DNA from: Chelonoidis abingdonii
Taxonomy: Eukaryota; Chordata; Testudines; Testudinidae
Assembly: GCF_003597395.2 (NCBI RefSeq)
Contig: NC_133770.1
Span: forward strand, 34,499,166 to 34,563,165
Length of the DNA: 64,000 nucleotides
Direction: 5' to 3'
Shown here: piece by piece, positions 24,181 through 37,460 of the stretch
How the letters are laid out: each line of letters opens with the position of its first letter
Position numbering within the stretch: the stretch's first letter is position 1
Program-made: the position numbers and the translations under genes
Notes under the pieces: model-generated
Database searches by the model: none
What the model saw: only the letters and a program-made list of their open reading frames with translations
Told to the model about the DNA's origin: nothing

Positions 24181-26012
24181 TACTTGAGATTTCCCTCTTT
24201 ATGCATATATTATATCCAACATTTTGCACTGATACTTTTCAGAATAGTTTTATAAGTATAAAAAATTTTCAAGAGCTATTCCCCTCCAAGAACTGCTGTA
24301 ATGCCTTATCTAAATGCAGCAGTTGCACCAGTTTAATTTAAATTAGTTTTTAAACAGATTTATAGATAAACTAGGGTAAAAATCTTTATGGACACCTATT
24401 TCCATTTCAACCAGGATTTAGATTAAATTTTGATTAAACTGACTTGAGTTAAATCTTAAATTAAACAAAAGAAACTTGTTAAACAAAAGTAAAATCTAAT
24501 TAAAACAATAGTAAGAGCATCTGCCTTCTGCATCATCACAAAATCAATTTTAAAAATCTCACACCTTATGGTAAACCAGCGCAGCTTTCTCATGTAGACA
24601 AGCCCCAAGAATACCTCCAAGAAGCTCCCAAGGATATCTGCAGAAAACATCCTGCTTCTCATCTCACTTACAGGTACCCCATTTTCCCAAGAAGGATCTG
24701 GACTCAGGGACCGGGGTAGGTGCTACCTGTTTCTCACAGATGTACTGCTGAAGCTGAGAACAGGGACCAGAGAGGACTGCACCTTTAGCATTTTGCTGGG
24801 GGAGCGGGGGGAGATGACTGCTGCTAACAGCAAGAACTCTAAGTAGGTAATCCAGCACACCTCAACTGGGAACAGGAAGAGAGCCAGACAATGGTTTTAC
24901 TGAAGAGACTGATGGGAAACTAATGATTAGTGATCCGTTTATACATTTTGAAAGCTATCTAGCAAAGAGAGGTCTAAACCTTTAAGCTTCATTCATTTAG
25001 GAACAGCAGAATTTGTAATGTTCATCAGACCACAACTCTAAAATACGTTATGTAGTATACAAAGATTATCTCAGCTGACAATATTTTCACTGAGTTGGAG
25101 TGCAGAAGTTATTTAGTGCAATAACGCTTTAGAATTAGCGGACAAGTTAGATTTTTATATCATCAAGTTTGTTTTAATTAAATGAACAAGACAGCAAAAC
25201 AAATCTGGAACTGGGGGGACAAATGATCAGACTCTGAAAAGCTAAAACTGTTTGTTCAATTAACATCACTTTCCAAACAAAAAGTTTATGCTCTGATCAT
25301 ACAATCAATCCACATCAGGCAATTCCAAACCCACACAGAACCCACTGTGGTAGGAGTATGCCTCAATCGGCATATGTGAGCAGTTTTTTCTATTAAAAAA
25401 ATCTTTCTGGGAAGGGAAGAGCTCATGTACAGGGAATGCACTGTTCACATAAAACTCATGTTTATAGTGAAAACGGTATCAAAACCACAACTCTGAAGTC
25501 AGTAACTCCAACAGTTTGGAGGAAAAAAACCCTGAAGAATTGGATTATACAAACTCTTCACCCAAAGGGTGAAGATGACCTACTCAACATGAAAAAAATC
25601 CTGGTGCGGAAGCACTTTGGCAAAGGCAAAACAAACAACCAACAGCTTGGGCGACAGAAGCAATAGTGGATATTCTTAAATTACTTAATCCCTACAGGTG
25701 AGACAACGAACGAAAAGCTGTAAAGTCATTTTGGTAAGGTGACAAGAGTGTATCACCCAGTGACTGGGAAACAGGCAAATCTGCACAATAATAATACCCA
25801 ACAGGAACAAAAAAATGTGCCTACTGACAGCACCTTTCACTGAAGCCAATAACTGCCAAAAACATATACTTTTCTTCGAAGAAAAATGTCTGTATTATGC
25901 CTGTAAGTAAGATGCAATAGAATTAGAGAGCTATCAATCTGTAGTTTAATTCAGAATGACTTCTCAGGTAAGAAACACTAAAGAACTGTCTAGACTTCCA
26001 ACTTTTAGGACA

Positions 26013-26070
26013 GCTTTTAGGGTGGTTGCCCCTAAGCTTCTCAGGTAGCTTTTAGGGTGGTTGCCCTAAA
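26013..26070. repeat. Direct repeat of 23 bases
   Basis: AGCTTTTAGGGTGGTTGCCC occurs at about 26013 and again at about 26047, about 34 bases apart, each followed by (C)TAA. It is a short local duplication. Confidence 0.7.
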
Positions 26071-27486
26071 GACTGAGCATAAATAGAGAAAACATTTCTG
26101 AACAACAACATGGGCCAACACAGCTAGCACTATTATTAGCAGTTATAGATACTGAATTCTGCTACTGGTAAATCTGCAACAGTGTTGTCAGCATTTCTTT
26201 GGGCCTTTTTTTGTTTTACTCCAAAGTAACCTAGATTTAATGTAAAATGCTATTTAGTTAGACTCAAATTATAGTTTCTATATGCATTCAATCAAAAATC
26301 AACCCTTGAAAAGTTTACCAAATATCTATTAGCCAGAGACAGATAAATACAAAGCTAGAAGAGAAGTCTAATGTCAGTGACCTGGTGAGAAGCCCAGACC
26401 TCTCTACTATTATTGGTAAAGTTCAAAGAGTTTCTATTGGACTACAATCCTAGGACCTTCCTTTGAGGCTCTATTTTTTGAATCAGTCTCTGGTTAACAG
26501 GTGTCTGATAAATTTGAAGCCTTAACCTCTTCAAGCTGCTAGAAACGAAAAAGATTTCTATCACCTTCTCAGTCCACTACCAAACAGGGGTAAAGGTCTG
26601 TGAGAACAGGACTAAACATGTTTCCTTCACGCTGTCCTCTCCCAGAGCCAACAGAGTATAGCAAGGAGAAGGGTTTTGCAACTTTCCCTCTGTCAGCCTG
26701 TTTTAGGTGGTCCTCCCTCATTAATAGCATCAGTGGGAACCTCTGATGTTGCTCACAGCTTTAAAACAGAATTCTTGACACCCTTCACTATTATGCAGAG
26801 TTTTCTGACTAGCAGAAGTGAAAATGACCTGTCTTGTGAATTTCACTGTGCAGATGCTTTGAGAAAATCTATGAGCAGCAACAGACAAACTGGAATCAAC
26901 TTTAACTTCAGGACGACAATGTGGAATTAATTCACATTTCGGAAATACTTTGCAATCCTAAATTTTTGGTTTTCAATGAAGGTTTATTTTCTGCAAATAT
27001 TGATTAGATATCACCCTCCAACACACTCATCAGGAGAAAAGTCTTTCACTTGCCTGAGGTAAATTTCAAGCCAGGTCATTCTGCAAACCAACAACCTTTC
27101 AACCAGAGCGCACATCAGACTAAAATTATTTATTTTCAGATAAACAGAATGCTAGTATAGTTTTAGTTCTACCACTACTTTCTGTACCAGTACCAACAAC
27201 TATGGACAGGAGAGTTCCAACTTCATTGGGGACTTGTTGAATATTTAACAAAAGTGGCTAGAGACAATTTAATTGCTCTGTTTTCCTATTTTAAAAAAAC
27301 ATTAAAATGTGTATTATGATGAATACAGGACCATGGGAAAACACACAATGCTTTAATGCATCATTAAAACAAAGGCTTTTTTTTTTAAAATGGTACTCTT
27401 TGGTGTTGAAAATTTTCATAAACACCAAATAAAATGTGTCAAGTGACCTAAGAACTAGGATAATGGCATTTTTTAGGTTGGTACTA

Positions 27487-28222
27487 TAGGCATATGTACA
27501 CTAGAAATGTAAGTCAACCTATGGGAGGTTGATTTACAACCACTACAGTAATTACTGTGGTGGTTGATGTCCACACTACCCTTCCTTCCGTCGTTGGTGC
27601 ACATCCTCGTCAGGAGCACTTTCACCGACTTAAGTTAGACAATGCGAGGGGGCTTAGAGTCTGGGCATTCAGCACCACATGCAGCTCCCTGCTGGAAGCC
27701 CAGGTGCTGCCCAGAGTCTTCCAGCCCATGCTGGGACCAGGAGCCACCCTGACTTCGGGCATGGAACTCCCCTCCCGGAGCCCTGCTCTAGTGGGCAGCA
27801 GAGAGCCCGTAGGGGCAACTGGGCTCCCAGAGGTAGGGATCCAGGGGAAGAAAGAGAAGAGGCAGCCATGAGCCTCAGTGCAGTACCAGGGCTCCCTGCA
27901 GGAAGCAGGGAGCCTTCAAGCAGCAACCCAGCTGGCAGAGGGGAGCCCAGGCAGCAGCTGGGCTGGGAGCCAGGGGGCAGGTGGAAGTCTGCTAGAAGCA
28001 GTGAAAGTGGAAAGAATGACAGTCAGTCGAAGTAAATAATGGTGTCTACATGGATACTGCATCGCCCTAACTACACCGACATAAGTTCTACACCTCTCAG
28101 GGAAGTGGAGATATTATGTCAGTGTAGTATGGCACTTACATCAGAGGCAGCAAGGCTGTAGCGTGTACACTGACATAATTAGATTGACATAAGCTGCCCT
28201 TTGAGTAGTATAGACCAAGGGT
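27487..28222. mobile_element. MITE-like element with GC-rich centre
   Basis: The left end GGCATATGTACACTAG and the right end TAGTATAGACCAAGGG are weak inverted repeats of the local MITE type. Flanking portions contain GTCAACCTATGGGAGGTTGA and CTACACCGACATAAG. The centre is GC-rich and gives spurious open frames (27557-27871, 27679-28035). Confidence 0.45.
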
Positions 28223-28909
28223 ACTATAAATAAAGGGGCTTCTATACTGTGCTTCTTACACTGGAGAAAGGAAACATTTCTCTTCCCACTGTAATTTTAT
28301 TGTGCAAAGCTAAATAATGTTACAATTCACCAAGCAAAAGACACAACAAGTTTTAAAGTTAGAGTTACAGTACAGAACACCAAGGTATTTAGGAATAGTG
28401 AAATTTCACCACCTTTCAATTCATTTAGCCTACTGACTATGGTTCCCATTTCAAAACACGCAAAGAATGTTTCAGAAGCATTTTGTAACCCATAGGAAAA
28501 AAGCAAAATCAGTGCAACTTGCTGGCTTTTGCCAACTCAATTAGATCGTGCCAATTTTCTAAAACTTTATTTTAAAGTAATAAAACAATGTAATTCAAAG
28601 CGTCACCCCAAAATGCCTGTAAACTGTATGGCAACCAAGGGATTTAATCAATATTTCCATGACTATTTTGGTATGCTGACACTATGTACAACATTATACA
28701 GCAAATTCATATATGCAGCAAAAAGAAATACACACTTGTAAAGCGCTTGAGTCAAGAGCCCTTTGTTCAAGGTCAATAGATTTTTTTAAACTGTTTTTTA
28801 AGTTCAGATTTTTAAAAAGCTTTTGACAAATCAGCATTTTCAAATATCAGAACTATTCCAATACTACTAACGTGAAGGGACTGACAACATGCTTACTGAA
28901 GTTCTCTTA

Positions 28910-29205
28910 GGCCTTGGCTACACTGACGCTTTACAGTGCTGCAACTTTATCACTCAGGGGTGTGAAAAAACACACCCCCGAGTGCAGCAAGTTACAGTGC
29001 TGTAAAGCGCCGATGTAAACAGTGCCCCAGCGCTGGGAGCACAGCTCCTAGCACTGTAAGCTAATCCCCACGGGGAGGTAGAATACCTGCAGCGCTGGGA
29101 GAGCTCTCTCCCAGCGCTGGCGCCGAGACCACACTCGCACTTCAAAGCGCTGCCACGGGAGCACTCCCTCAGCAGCGCTTTGAAGTTGCAAGTATAGCCA
29201 TACCC
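28910..29205. mobile_element. Harbinger-type MITE with TTA duplication and CAGCGCTG repeats
   Basis: The ends GGCCTTGGCTACACT and AGTATAGCCATACCC are inverted and flanked by TTA at 28907-28909 and 29206-29208. Internally, TTACAGTGCTG pairs with CAGCAAGTTACAGTGCTG, and CCAGCGCTGGGAG recurs, so the element is full of small hairpins. It is 296 bp long and non-coding. Confidence 0.8.
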
Positions 29206-30167
29206 TTAACGTATCTGGCCATTAACTAGGTGAGGAATGCAGAGGTTCTGCAGAGTAAAACGGCAGAATAGCAGGCCAGAATTGGTGCACTGAAAGCCTT
29301 GTAGACAGTTGTCTCCTCAGTGAGAAAAAGCCCTATTTAGTTGCAAACCAGCCATGGTGGGCTTTTGTAGCAAGTCTGAACAGGTATGTATTTTATAGCA
29401 AAAACTGCCAAGTTTTCTCTGTTTGATCATTCCTGGATCTCTTCCCATAGACAAGTGGATTTCTTTTTGTAGATTTCAAAAATTTAACTACTGTTTTTAA
29501 ACTACAGAAGTTTTGCAAAATGTGTGATTACACAAGAGCTCAACTAACTGTGCAACCAAAACTACTACATTATACAACTTCCAAAGCAAATCATCAAAAC
29601 ATTTGTTATTCCCAAACAAACAACGGGGGAAAAGGCAAAGTTTACCTTACAAATCAGTTATGTGATTTGGAAGCTGAATTCTAAGAGCTGAAAACTTTCC
29701 TATTTTATAAAAATACTAATTTATTAATATATACTTCGGTTTTTAGAACAGACTGAAGACATTTCACCAGAACAAGAACACTTCTATGATATTCTCCCAT
29801 TAGAATATTCACTTCGAGGAGTGGCAAGCCTTCATCTGCAACATTAGCAAAAATGCTGAAATTGTAGTGTATCATCTCTCCCAATGACACCATAAAATAG
29901 AAAATGAGAAGATAATCAATCCTGTTCAATGTAAAAATAAAATGCAGTTGTCCCTTGAGCACGTGCTCTTTTAAAGAGCTGTATTTGGGTACACCATTTT
30001 TTTATCAATTTACTACTACTGTTGCCAAAATGTAAGTTCCAAAGTATGAGTGCTGAGTCTTGACATTCAGTACCAATGCAGTGTTCCCCACCAAAATGCT
30101 ATTTTAGCAGAAGAAAACACCACACACACACACACCCCGCAATCCTCTATACTCTCATACTGGATCT

Positions 30168-30665
30168 GTAGGGCTCCACACTAGGGCTCTATTCCAAGGC
30201 ATCCCCCTGTCAGAGTCCAGTCAGGGAGAGCTGCTTGGGCAGCTGTGAGGAGCCGTGGCAGCCCCTCCACCTGCCCTGGGCGGAGGAACCTGAGCAGCCC
30301 CCAGCAGACCTGCAGCCCAGGGCAGGTAAAAAGACTCAGGCTCCCCAAGCTGCCATTGTGGATCTCTCCAACCCAGCTCTGGCCAGGGGGCAGAGGGGAG
30401 GAGACTCGGAGCCGCAGCCCAGACATGGTAAGAGCTGGGCGGGCAGCAGTGAGGATCCACAGTGGACCCTCCACTTGTCCTGGGCATGAGGCCAAACAGC
30501 CCCCTGCCCAGAGTCCCTGCTCCCCCAGGCCTACCACCCAGGGCAGGTGGAGGAACCAGTACCCATGGTTCCTCACAGCTGCCCGCCCAGCTCTTACCAA
30601 AGACCTGCACAGAAATGGTCCACGGATATAAAGCGAATACTCATGGATTTGCAGGGCTCTACTTC
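30168..30665. repeat. GC-rich DNA-transposon-like repeat with inverted internal arms
   Basis: GTAGGGCTCCACACTAGGGC on the left and CATGGATTTGCAGGGCTCTA on the right suggest terminal repeats of an element whose copies begin with a GCAGGGCTCTACAAAT-like end. Internally, GGTAAGAGCTGGGCGGGCAG (30428) and CTGCCCGCCCAGCTCTTACC (30579) are perfect reverse complements. CTCCACCTGCCCTGGGC also occurs in both orientations. Open frames on both strands (30181-30631) result from this structure. Confidence 0.5.
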
Positions 30666-31316
30666 AGACTACTACAAGAATAGCTCACAGGTACAGGACT
30701 GCCATCTCAGGCAGTAGCCCATATGTCCATGCTTCTCTCCTTTGCAGACACACATGCTAGAAACTTAAAACTAAGAAAGGTTGAATTCTGCAGAAATGAA
30801 CAGAACCACCAATCACCAGGGAATGCTTTTTAATAATCTCTGGCAAGCAAATTTAGCAGACTTGTTTATAACCAGTATTAAGAAATTACTTTCCTTTTTC
30901 AAAGGGTAAAAGAAACTTACACACTCAGCATACTATATATAACTGCTAGAATTACCTAAATAATGCATTAAAATAAAACTCAGAAATTCAAATTTTACTG
31001 AATTTCAAGAAAAATCTATACGCAATTTATTAAAAAGCATTAAAAATACTAACTACTCTGGATAACCTGCATTAATTTCAAAAGTGAACAGTTCTAGACA
31101 CATTTTCACCTTCATCTAACCAGTTGTTATTTACCATCATAGCTTAACAATTGCTTTTCAAAGACAATGAACTTCAAAATTAGTAATTTAAAAAAAAAAG
31201 TAGTTTCAGGACTATCACCTGACTGTGGTTTTACCACCACATTTTTTTAGTTTTAAAAAGATCTCTCCCCTGTTATGTGAAAGACCCACATAGAAGGGAA
31301 AACTAATTGACTATAC

Positions 31317-31627
31317 GAGGGGTAGGCAACCTATGGCACCCGTGCCGAAGTTGGCACGCAAGCTGATTTTCAGTGGCACTCACACTACCCAGATTCTGGC
31401 CACCAGTCCAGGGGGCTCTGCATTTTAATTTAATTTTAAATGAAGCTTCTTAAACATTTTAAAAACCTTATTTACTTTACATACAACAATAGTTTAGTTA
31501 CATATTATAGACTTATAGAAAGAGACCTTCTAAAAACATTACAATGTATTACCGGCACACAAAACCTTAAATTAGAGTGAATAAATGAAAACTCAGCACA
31601 CCATTTCTGAAAGGTTGCAGATCCGTG
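31317..31627. mobile_element. Non-autonomous hAT element (GGCAACCTATGGCAC family)
   Basis: The ends GAGGGGTAGGCAACCTATGG and GAAAGGTTGCAGATCCGTG are inverted. They are flanked by GACTATAC (31309-31316) and GACTATCC (31628-31635), seven of eight bases. Internal GCAAGCTGATTTTCAGTGGC and CTGCATTTTAATTTAATTTT match the family as I recall it in turtles. It is 311 bp long. Confidence 0.85.
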
Positions 31628-31671
31628 GACTATCCAATATTTCCAATTAAACTTACTTGAGGATGGGTCGG

Positions 31672-33167
31672 ACGGAAACAAGCCAGACCAGGGAAAGAAC
31701 AGGTTAAAAATATTTAGAGAAGTTAGATTTAGTCAAGTCGGCAGGCCCTGATGAAATTCACGCTAGGGTACATAAGGAACTAGCTGAAGCAATGTCGGAA
31801 ACATTAATTATTATTTTTGAGAACTCATGGAGGACAGGAGAGGTCCAGAGGACTAGAGAAGGGCACAAACAGTACTCATCTTTAAACAGGGGATCAAAGA
31901 GGACCAGTCAGCCTAACTTCAATACCTGGAAAGATACTGGTACAAAATATCAATTTGTAAGCACCCAGAGGATAAAAGGATAGTAACTAATAGCCAACAT
32001 GTATCTGCCAAGAACAAATCATGCCAAACTCATTTCTTTTTCTGACAGGGTTACTGGGGAAGTGGAGAAGGGGGAAACCTTGATTTTAGTAAAGCTTTTA
32101 AAACAGTCATATGTGACATTCTCATAAGCAAACTAGGGAGGTGAAGTACTAGCAGGTGGGTTCAAAACTGGCTGAAAGGCCATACTCAAAGAGTAGTTAC
32201 CAATGGTTCACTGTCCATCTGGGAGGTCATATCTAGTGGGGTTCCACAAGAGCCAGTCCTGGATCTGGTACTATTCATTTTCATTAATTACTTGGAAAGT
32301 GGTGGGGAGAGTTTATACAATTTGCAGATGACACCAAGTTGACAGGAGCTGCAATAACTTTGGAGACCAGGATTAGAATTCAAAATTACCTTGACAAGTC
32401 AGAGAATTGGTCTGAAATCAACATGACAAAATTCAGTAAAGGCACGTACAAAGTGCATAAATACAAAAAGGGGAATAACTGGCTAAGCAGTAGTACTGCA
32501 GAAAATATGGGAGTTACAGTGGATTTCAAAGTGAATGAGACAAAAATGTAATGCAGCTGCAAAAAAGGCTAATATTCTGGGGTGTATTAACAGTAATATG
32601 GTACGAAAGACACAAGAAGCAACTGTTGTCCTACTCCAATCAGTGCTGGTGAGGTCTCAGCTGGAGTATGGTGTCCACTTTTTGGCTCCATAGCTTAAAA
32701 AAAAAAAAAAAAAAAAAAGATATGGACAAATTGGAGACAGTCCAGAGAGCAAAAAAAAGTGATAAAAGGCTTAGAAAATGAGCATGTTTAGTCTTCAGAA
32801 AAGATGACTCCAGGGAGAACCTGGCAGCAGTCATCAAATGTGAAGGGCAGTTATAAAGAGGACTGTGATCAATTGCTCTGTGTTGACTGAAGGTAGGACA
32901 AGAAGCAATCCACTTAATTTGCAAAAAAAGAGAGAGAGATTGATGTTAAGACAGAAAAAACTTTCTAACCATAAGGATTGTTAAGTTAGAGAACAGCCTT
33001 TCAAGGGAGATCATGGAATCCCCATCACTGGAGGTTTTTAAGAACAGGTTAGACAAACTGCCAGGAATAGTGCAGGTATACTACTTGGTCCTGCCTCTGC
33101 ATGAGCAGCTGGACTAGATGACCTCTCGAGGTCTTCTTCCTGACCTGTATTTCTACGATTCTGTGAA
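31672..33167 (+). mobile_element. CR1 LINE, 3' half of ORF2 and 3' end
   Basis: A degraded reverse transcriptase frame is visible. TTTGCAGATGACACCAAGTT at 32321 encodes FADDTKL, the catalytic RT motif, and CTATTCATTTTCATTAATTA upstream encodes LFIFINY. Downstream are GAGACAGTCCAGAGAGCA, GAGGTTTTTAAGAACAGGTT and the CR1 end GATGACCTCTCGAGGTC through CTACGATTCTGTGA. Many stops and frameshifts, and a 22-base A run at 32697-32718, make it inactive. The open frame at 32339-32551 is part of it. Confidence 0.9.
32697..32718. repeat. Poly(A) run inside CR1
   Basis: Twenty-two A residues interrupt the CR1 ORF2 remnant. Confidence 0.9.
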
Positions 33168-34569
33168 GTGAAAAAAATAAGGAGGGTTTCCACACCACAC
33201 ACACTGTATCTTCTGTGTTAATTATAAGAAGAATAGGTAAAAAAAATCATGTGCTTTTTCAAACTGAAGATGTCCCTTAGCAGTATCAGAAAATAAATGT
33301 GATAATATACAATAGAAAGTTTTCCCTCAAGACTAAAAATCCAGGGAACTGAGTTTCTGATTGGTCCAGAACAAATGCTTGTAAAAGTTTATTGGTCTTG
33401 GAAGCCTTTTCTATTCAATCTTCCACATACTTAAATGCAGATATTTCGAGAATTGCTGGAGTCAAAAATTAAATCTTTATATCATTTGACGGATGAGAGA
33501 ATTTATAGCCTTCAAAGTGCTTCCTAGACCACCCACTCTCTCACTGATAATCACATAGACGTCTCCTCCCTTCCCCGTGACTGAGCAGCATCCTAAAGAC
33601 AGTGCTTCCATGATAAATTAAAAAAAAATACTTCTCTAACATTTACTGCTTTTAATGTATTTAGCTTGCTGAACACTGTCTACTCTCTCCCCACCCATTT
33701 CCTTATCCCCCTGCACACATGCTTTGCTGCTATCAGGTTTTTAATCTGTCTGCCTACACTTGGGTTTTCTTCTCCTCTGCATTTACAGCCCAGCCACCTA
33801 CTCTTCTCTCCCAACTGCCCTGTTCATTTTCCCTGATGGTGAATGCCCACTCCACTAGCTGCTCGCTTCCTTTCCTCCATAGCAATGGCCCCCAAGGCAG
33901 CAAGCTGGCTCCTTGTTTCCAGCTGTTTCAACAGGTATTTAGTGTCTTTTTGCAATGAATGTCCTGGATTCTTGGTAGACAAGGGAAGCCAGGAGCCTGT
34001 GACATATCAGCTCTCTGCAAAATCTCTACAAACCGATCTAGAAACTCCTTTTGTAAAATAGTCCATTTTAGCTTTGATGGTTATCGCCAGGTCCCTCTGT
34101 TCTGTAGTGATTTAGTTAGTTTGGCATTTTATATTATTGAATATATCATATTCTAAAGTTTAGATCAATAATTTCTTATATCTAAAATTCTTCTAGTTTA
34201 AGTTCACAAGTAACTAAAGGTAATCAACATTAACTATTCCCATCCAACTTCAGTGAAGTTTTAGTATCTAGATAATATCAATTGAATTAGTCTGTGAAGG
34301 GAAAAAATGTAGTACATGATCTAAAAGGTTTCATGTTGCATATACGAATATTGTTCAAATAATAAAATTTTAACATCCTCTATTCACCTGTATATTAAGA
34401 ATATGACAAAAAGCAAACAGATTTTCACAGATCCTCATGAACTTAGACACAGCAGGATGCCTGAGATCATTTCATATCAACTAATACCTGCCTTTACATA
34501 GGTTTGGAGTACACATGGCCAGAGCTGAACTCCCTATCTAAACTCAAAATTCTGCCCCCTTATATTTTC

Positions 34570-35200
34570 CATCATTGATGTCAAAGACACTGTCACTCAG
34601 GCATGACCTGGAAGTTATTTTTCACAATTCCTCCCTTGACCTACAGGATGTATTCAAATTTTGCAACTTCTTTTTTCGGTTTTAAATGCAGATCTTTTCT
34701 TCCCATCCCCACATCTAACCTACTCACCAGGCTTTATTACTTCCTCCTCTCAGGCTCTCTGAAACCCATATCTCCCCCTCCAGTGCTCTGAAAACACAAC
34801 TGCTAGGATCATTTTCCCTTGTCTGTTAGTCTGCCCTGCCACAATACACACATTTTGAATCCTTCTATTGATTTCTCCCCTTTTCTACTAAGTCAAATTC
34901 AAGTTTCTTCTCCTCGCCTTCAAGACTCTTCATGGCTATCTTTTCCCTGCCAACAATGCTAGCTTTAACTGCTCACCTCCCTCAGGCTGGCTGTTCATAC
35001 GCATGGAATCCCCTCCTGGAACCAACAGATAACCCCACAAGACCCACATCTGTGACTCCTACAAGAAACTGGCCAAAAAATAATAGATTATGGGCTGTAT
35101 GGTATAGTTATTTTGTGCATTGTTTGTCACCATAGATTTTAAGCTCTTCAGGACAGGGACTTGGCTTCCACGTGTGGAGACCTGAATACAAACACAAGAT
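34570..35200 (+). mobile_element. L2-type LINE, C-terminal ORF2 remnant and 3' end
   Basis: The plus strand carries AACTGCTAGGATCATTTTCC (TARIIF), AAATTCAAGTTTCTTCTCCT followed by CGCCTTCAAGACTCTTCATGG (KFKFLLLAFKTLHG) and GCATGGAATCCCCTCCTGG (WNPLLE). This follows the C-terminal order of L2 ORF2 as I recall it. The tail TTAAGCTCTTCAGGACAGGG matches the L2 3' region. Several stops are present. Confidence 0.75.
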
Positions 35201-35256
35201 AGTAATTTTGCCACTTGGAGTGTGACAGAATAAAAGCAAATATTCACAGCCAACAC

Positions 35257-35278
35257 TTTTTTTTTTTTTTTTTTTTTT
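35257..35278. repeat. Poly(T) run
   Basis: Twenty-two T residues followed by A5, just past the L2 remnant. Confidence 0.9.
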
Positions 35279-35510
35279 AAAAACCACTGGATGCACAATC
35301 ACATCACTTCCACTACCACTGGTAGTGTAGCCAAATGTTTATGCTAAACATTAAAGGTGGATATATTTTAGTGTAGTCTGTGTGTGACTTTCCTTGGGCG
35401 ATAAGAGGACAAAATATGTCAAAAGCCTGCAATAACCCTGGAATAAACTTTACCCATTACCAGAGAGACTGAATACTCAACTTGCTTTACTTGTATTATA
35501 CCAACACATA

Positions 35511-35802
35511 AGGCTTGTCCACGCAGTTTGGTGTGTTCTTGGTATCACTATAATTACATTGATTAGAAACCAATTTAGTTACAGCAGTACAACTTCCTAC
35601 TGCAGATGCAGTTACATACTAGTACAAAGATGCATATATCCATACATCTCATTTCAGGAATAAGCTTTATGGATATAAGCACTTTTATATGTGTATAACT
35701 GTATCCATAATAGACAGTTGTACCACTTGATCTACATTGGTGTCTAAAACAATACAATTATAGCAGCACAAAACAAAAAAACCTTATGTATAGATAAGCC
35801 CT
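35511..35802. mobile_element. Harbinger-type MITE, degraded
   Basis: GGCTTGTCCACGCAGTTTGG on the left and TATGTATAGATAAGCCC on the right are inverted ends, with TAA/TTA at the borders. Internal TTAGTTACAGCAGTACAACT is typical. The open frame at 35575-35757 lies inside. Confidence 0.55.
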
Positions 35803-37327
35803 TAATAAAATAAGTCAATTTTTGCTTTACCACAAAATACTGGTCCAGATTCAGGACTGAATAAATTCAAAACATCAGCACCCTGTACCACTTAGTCATT
35901 TGTTTGCTCAAAGAAGAATTGGAAACTAGGAGAATGAAAAATTGAAGTGATTTTTAATATTAACTTTAAAAGGAGAGGAATGGGTGAGGTTAGGCTTCTA
36001 GTTTAGTGTTTAAAACTCCAGTGTTGCATGGTGCATGTTGTTGGGTTTTGCTTTTTTTTTTTTTTTAAACAAATCTTACAGTTAATGAAAAAAAATCACG
36101 GGAGTATTTCCATTCAACTAATTCGCTTAGATGTAGTCATTCCCTTGCAGTAGTTCCAATCAAAACACTCCAACGCTACAATAATGAAACTGACTAGAAA
36201 ATGAATAAATACAAAACTGAAACCAGTCTATTTTCACTGCCTAAACTAAGAGAAATGCAAAGAATAAACACATTCAAAATAATGGAGACGAAAATGACAT
36301 TACTAATTTTACTTCAGTGAAGTCCTAGGTCCTATTAGCATTTAGTAATGTTTTTTTTTAAAAAAATGCTCTCTAACTTGACAATATCTATCCATTTAAA
36401 CAAAATACGGTATGTTCTCAGTAAGGTTTCTGTAGCCCTGAAATTGAGAGAGATATGGGAAGTATTAAGATAACTTGACTTCTGTATTGGTATAATGAGT
36501 GACACGGTGGAACAATCAGTAGTATATTTTAGTGCAATTACAGTACACACTAGCCTGTATTTAAAATCAGGTAGCTCGTTATAGTCATGGATGTAATACC
36601 CAATAAATGTATCAGCAACACTCAGTCAAGAAGTTCCAGTTTTGTTCAAACACCTAACTCCAATTCATAAAAATGATATGAGTATGCCATACATCTTAAT
36701 GGTATCAAAGTAAAATGCATGTAGTTTAAACCTCTGCATAGATATTTCAGAGCACAGATTTATATGCATAAGTAGGCTCTGCCAGTCTGTTCTATGCACT
36801 ATGCTTTACTGGTCACAATTTAATATTATTTCCCTCAATTACGCTATTTTTATGGAATGTAAGCTAGACATGATTTCTGAATACGCAAATAATTCTTAGT
36901 TTTTATAAAACAAAATCACTTCCGTTTATTTCATTTTGTGTCATTTAACAAATACTCTTTATTCTGAAAGGCTCACATTCACTTATGCAAACGTTTAGGA
37001 CTACTTGTTACACATACTAAAAATACACTGTGTGTGTGACCTCCATTAATCATAACACACTGAATTTTTCACTCCATGAAGGAACGGGAGGGTGGGGGGG
37101 GAGGAGAGAACAGAAAGGGAAGCAGCCTTCTATTCCCTTTACATATTCCAGTATCTAGACTACATTATCCCTCTACACTACCATATACAAACCACGAGGC
37201 ACTGCATCACCAATCATTCAGTCCAGGTGGACTTGAGAACTTGAACTTATTTCTCCTATGTTTACACACAGTGAGAATGGGTTCAATATTCAGCTGCCAT
37301 CCCCACCCCCTCAAGTGCTCCTATATA

Positions 37328-37460
37328 GGACCTTGATCCTCCAAACACTTACACATGTGCTTACCTTTTACTAAGGTAAGTCCCATGAAAATCAATGGAA
37401 CTACTCATGGTAGTAAAAAGTTAAGAAAAAAGTGTTAAGTGTTTGAAGGATCAATGCCTT
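37328..37460. repeat. Palindromic amniote repeat, copy 2
   Basis: GGACCTTGATCCTCCAAACA and TGTTTGAAGGATCAATGCC are inverted ends, and ACTAAGGTAAGTCCCATG faces CTACTCATGGTAGTAAAAAG. It is the same family as 18989-19106. Confidence 0.6.

Noticed and set aside
27557..28035. Two frames of 104 and 118 codons
   Set aside because: They lie in the GC-rich centre of a MITE-like element and have proline/glycine-rich composition without domain features.
30181..30631. Overlapping open frames of 128-139 codons on both strands
   Set aside because: They result from internal inverted repeats and high GC in a transposon-like segment.
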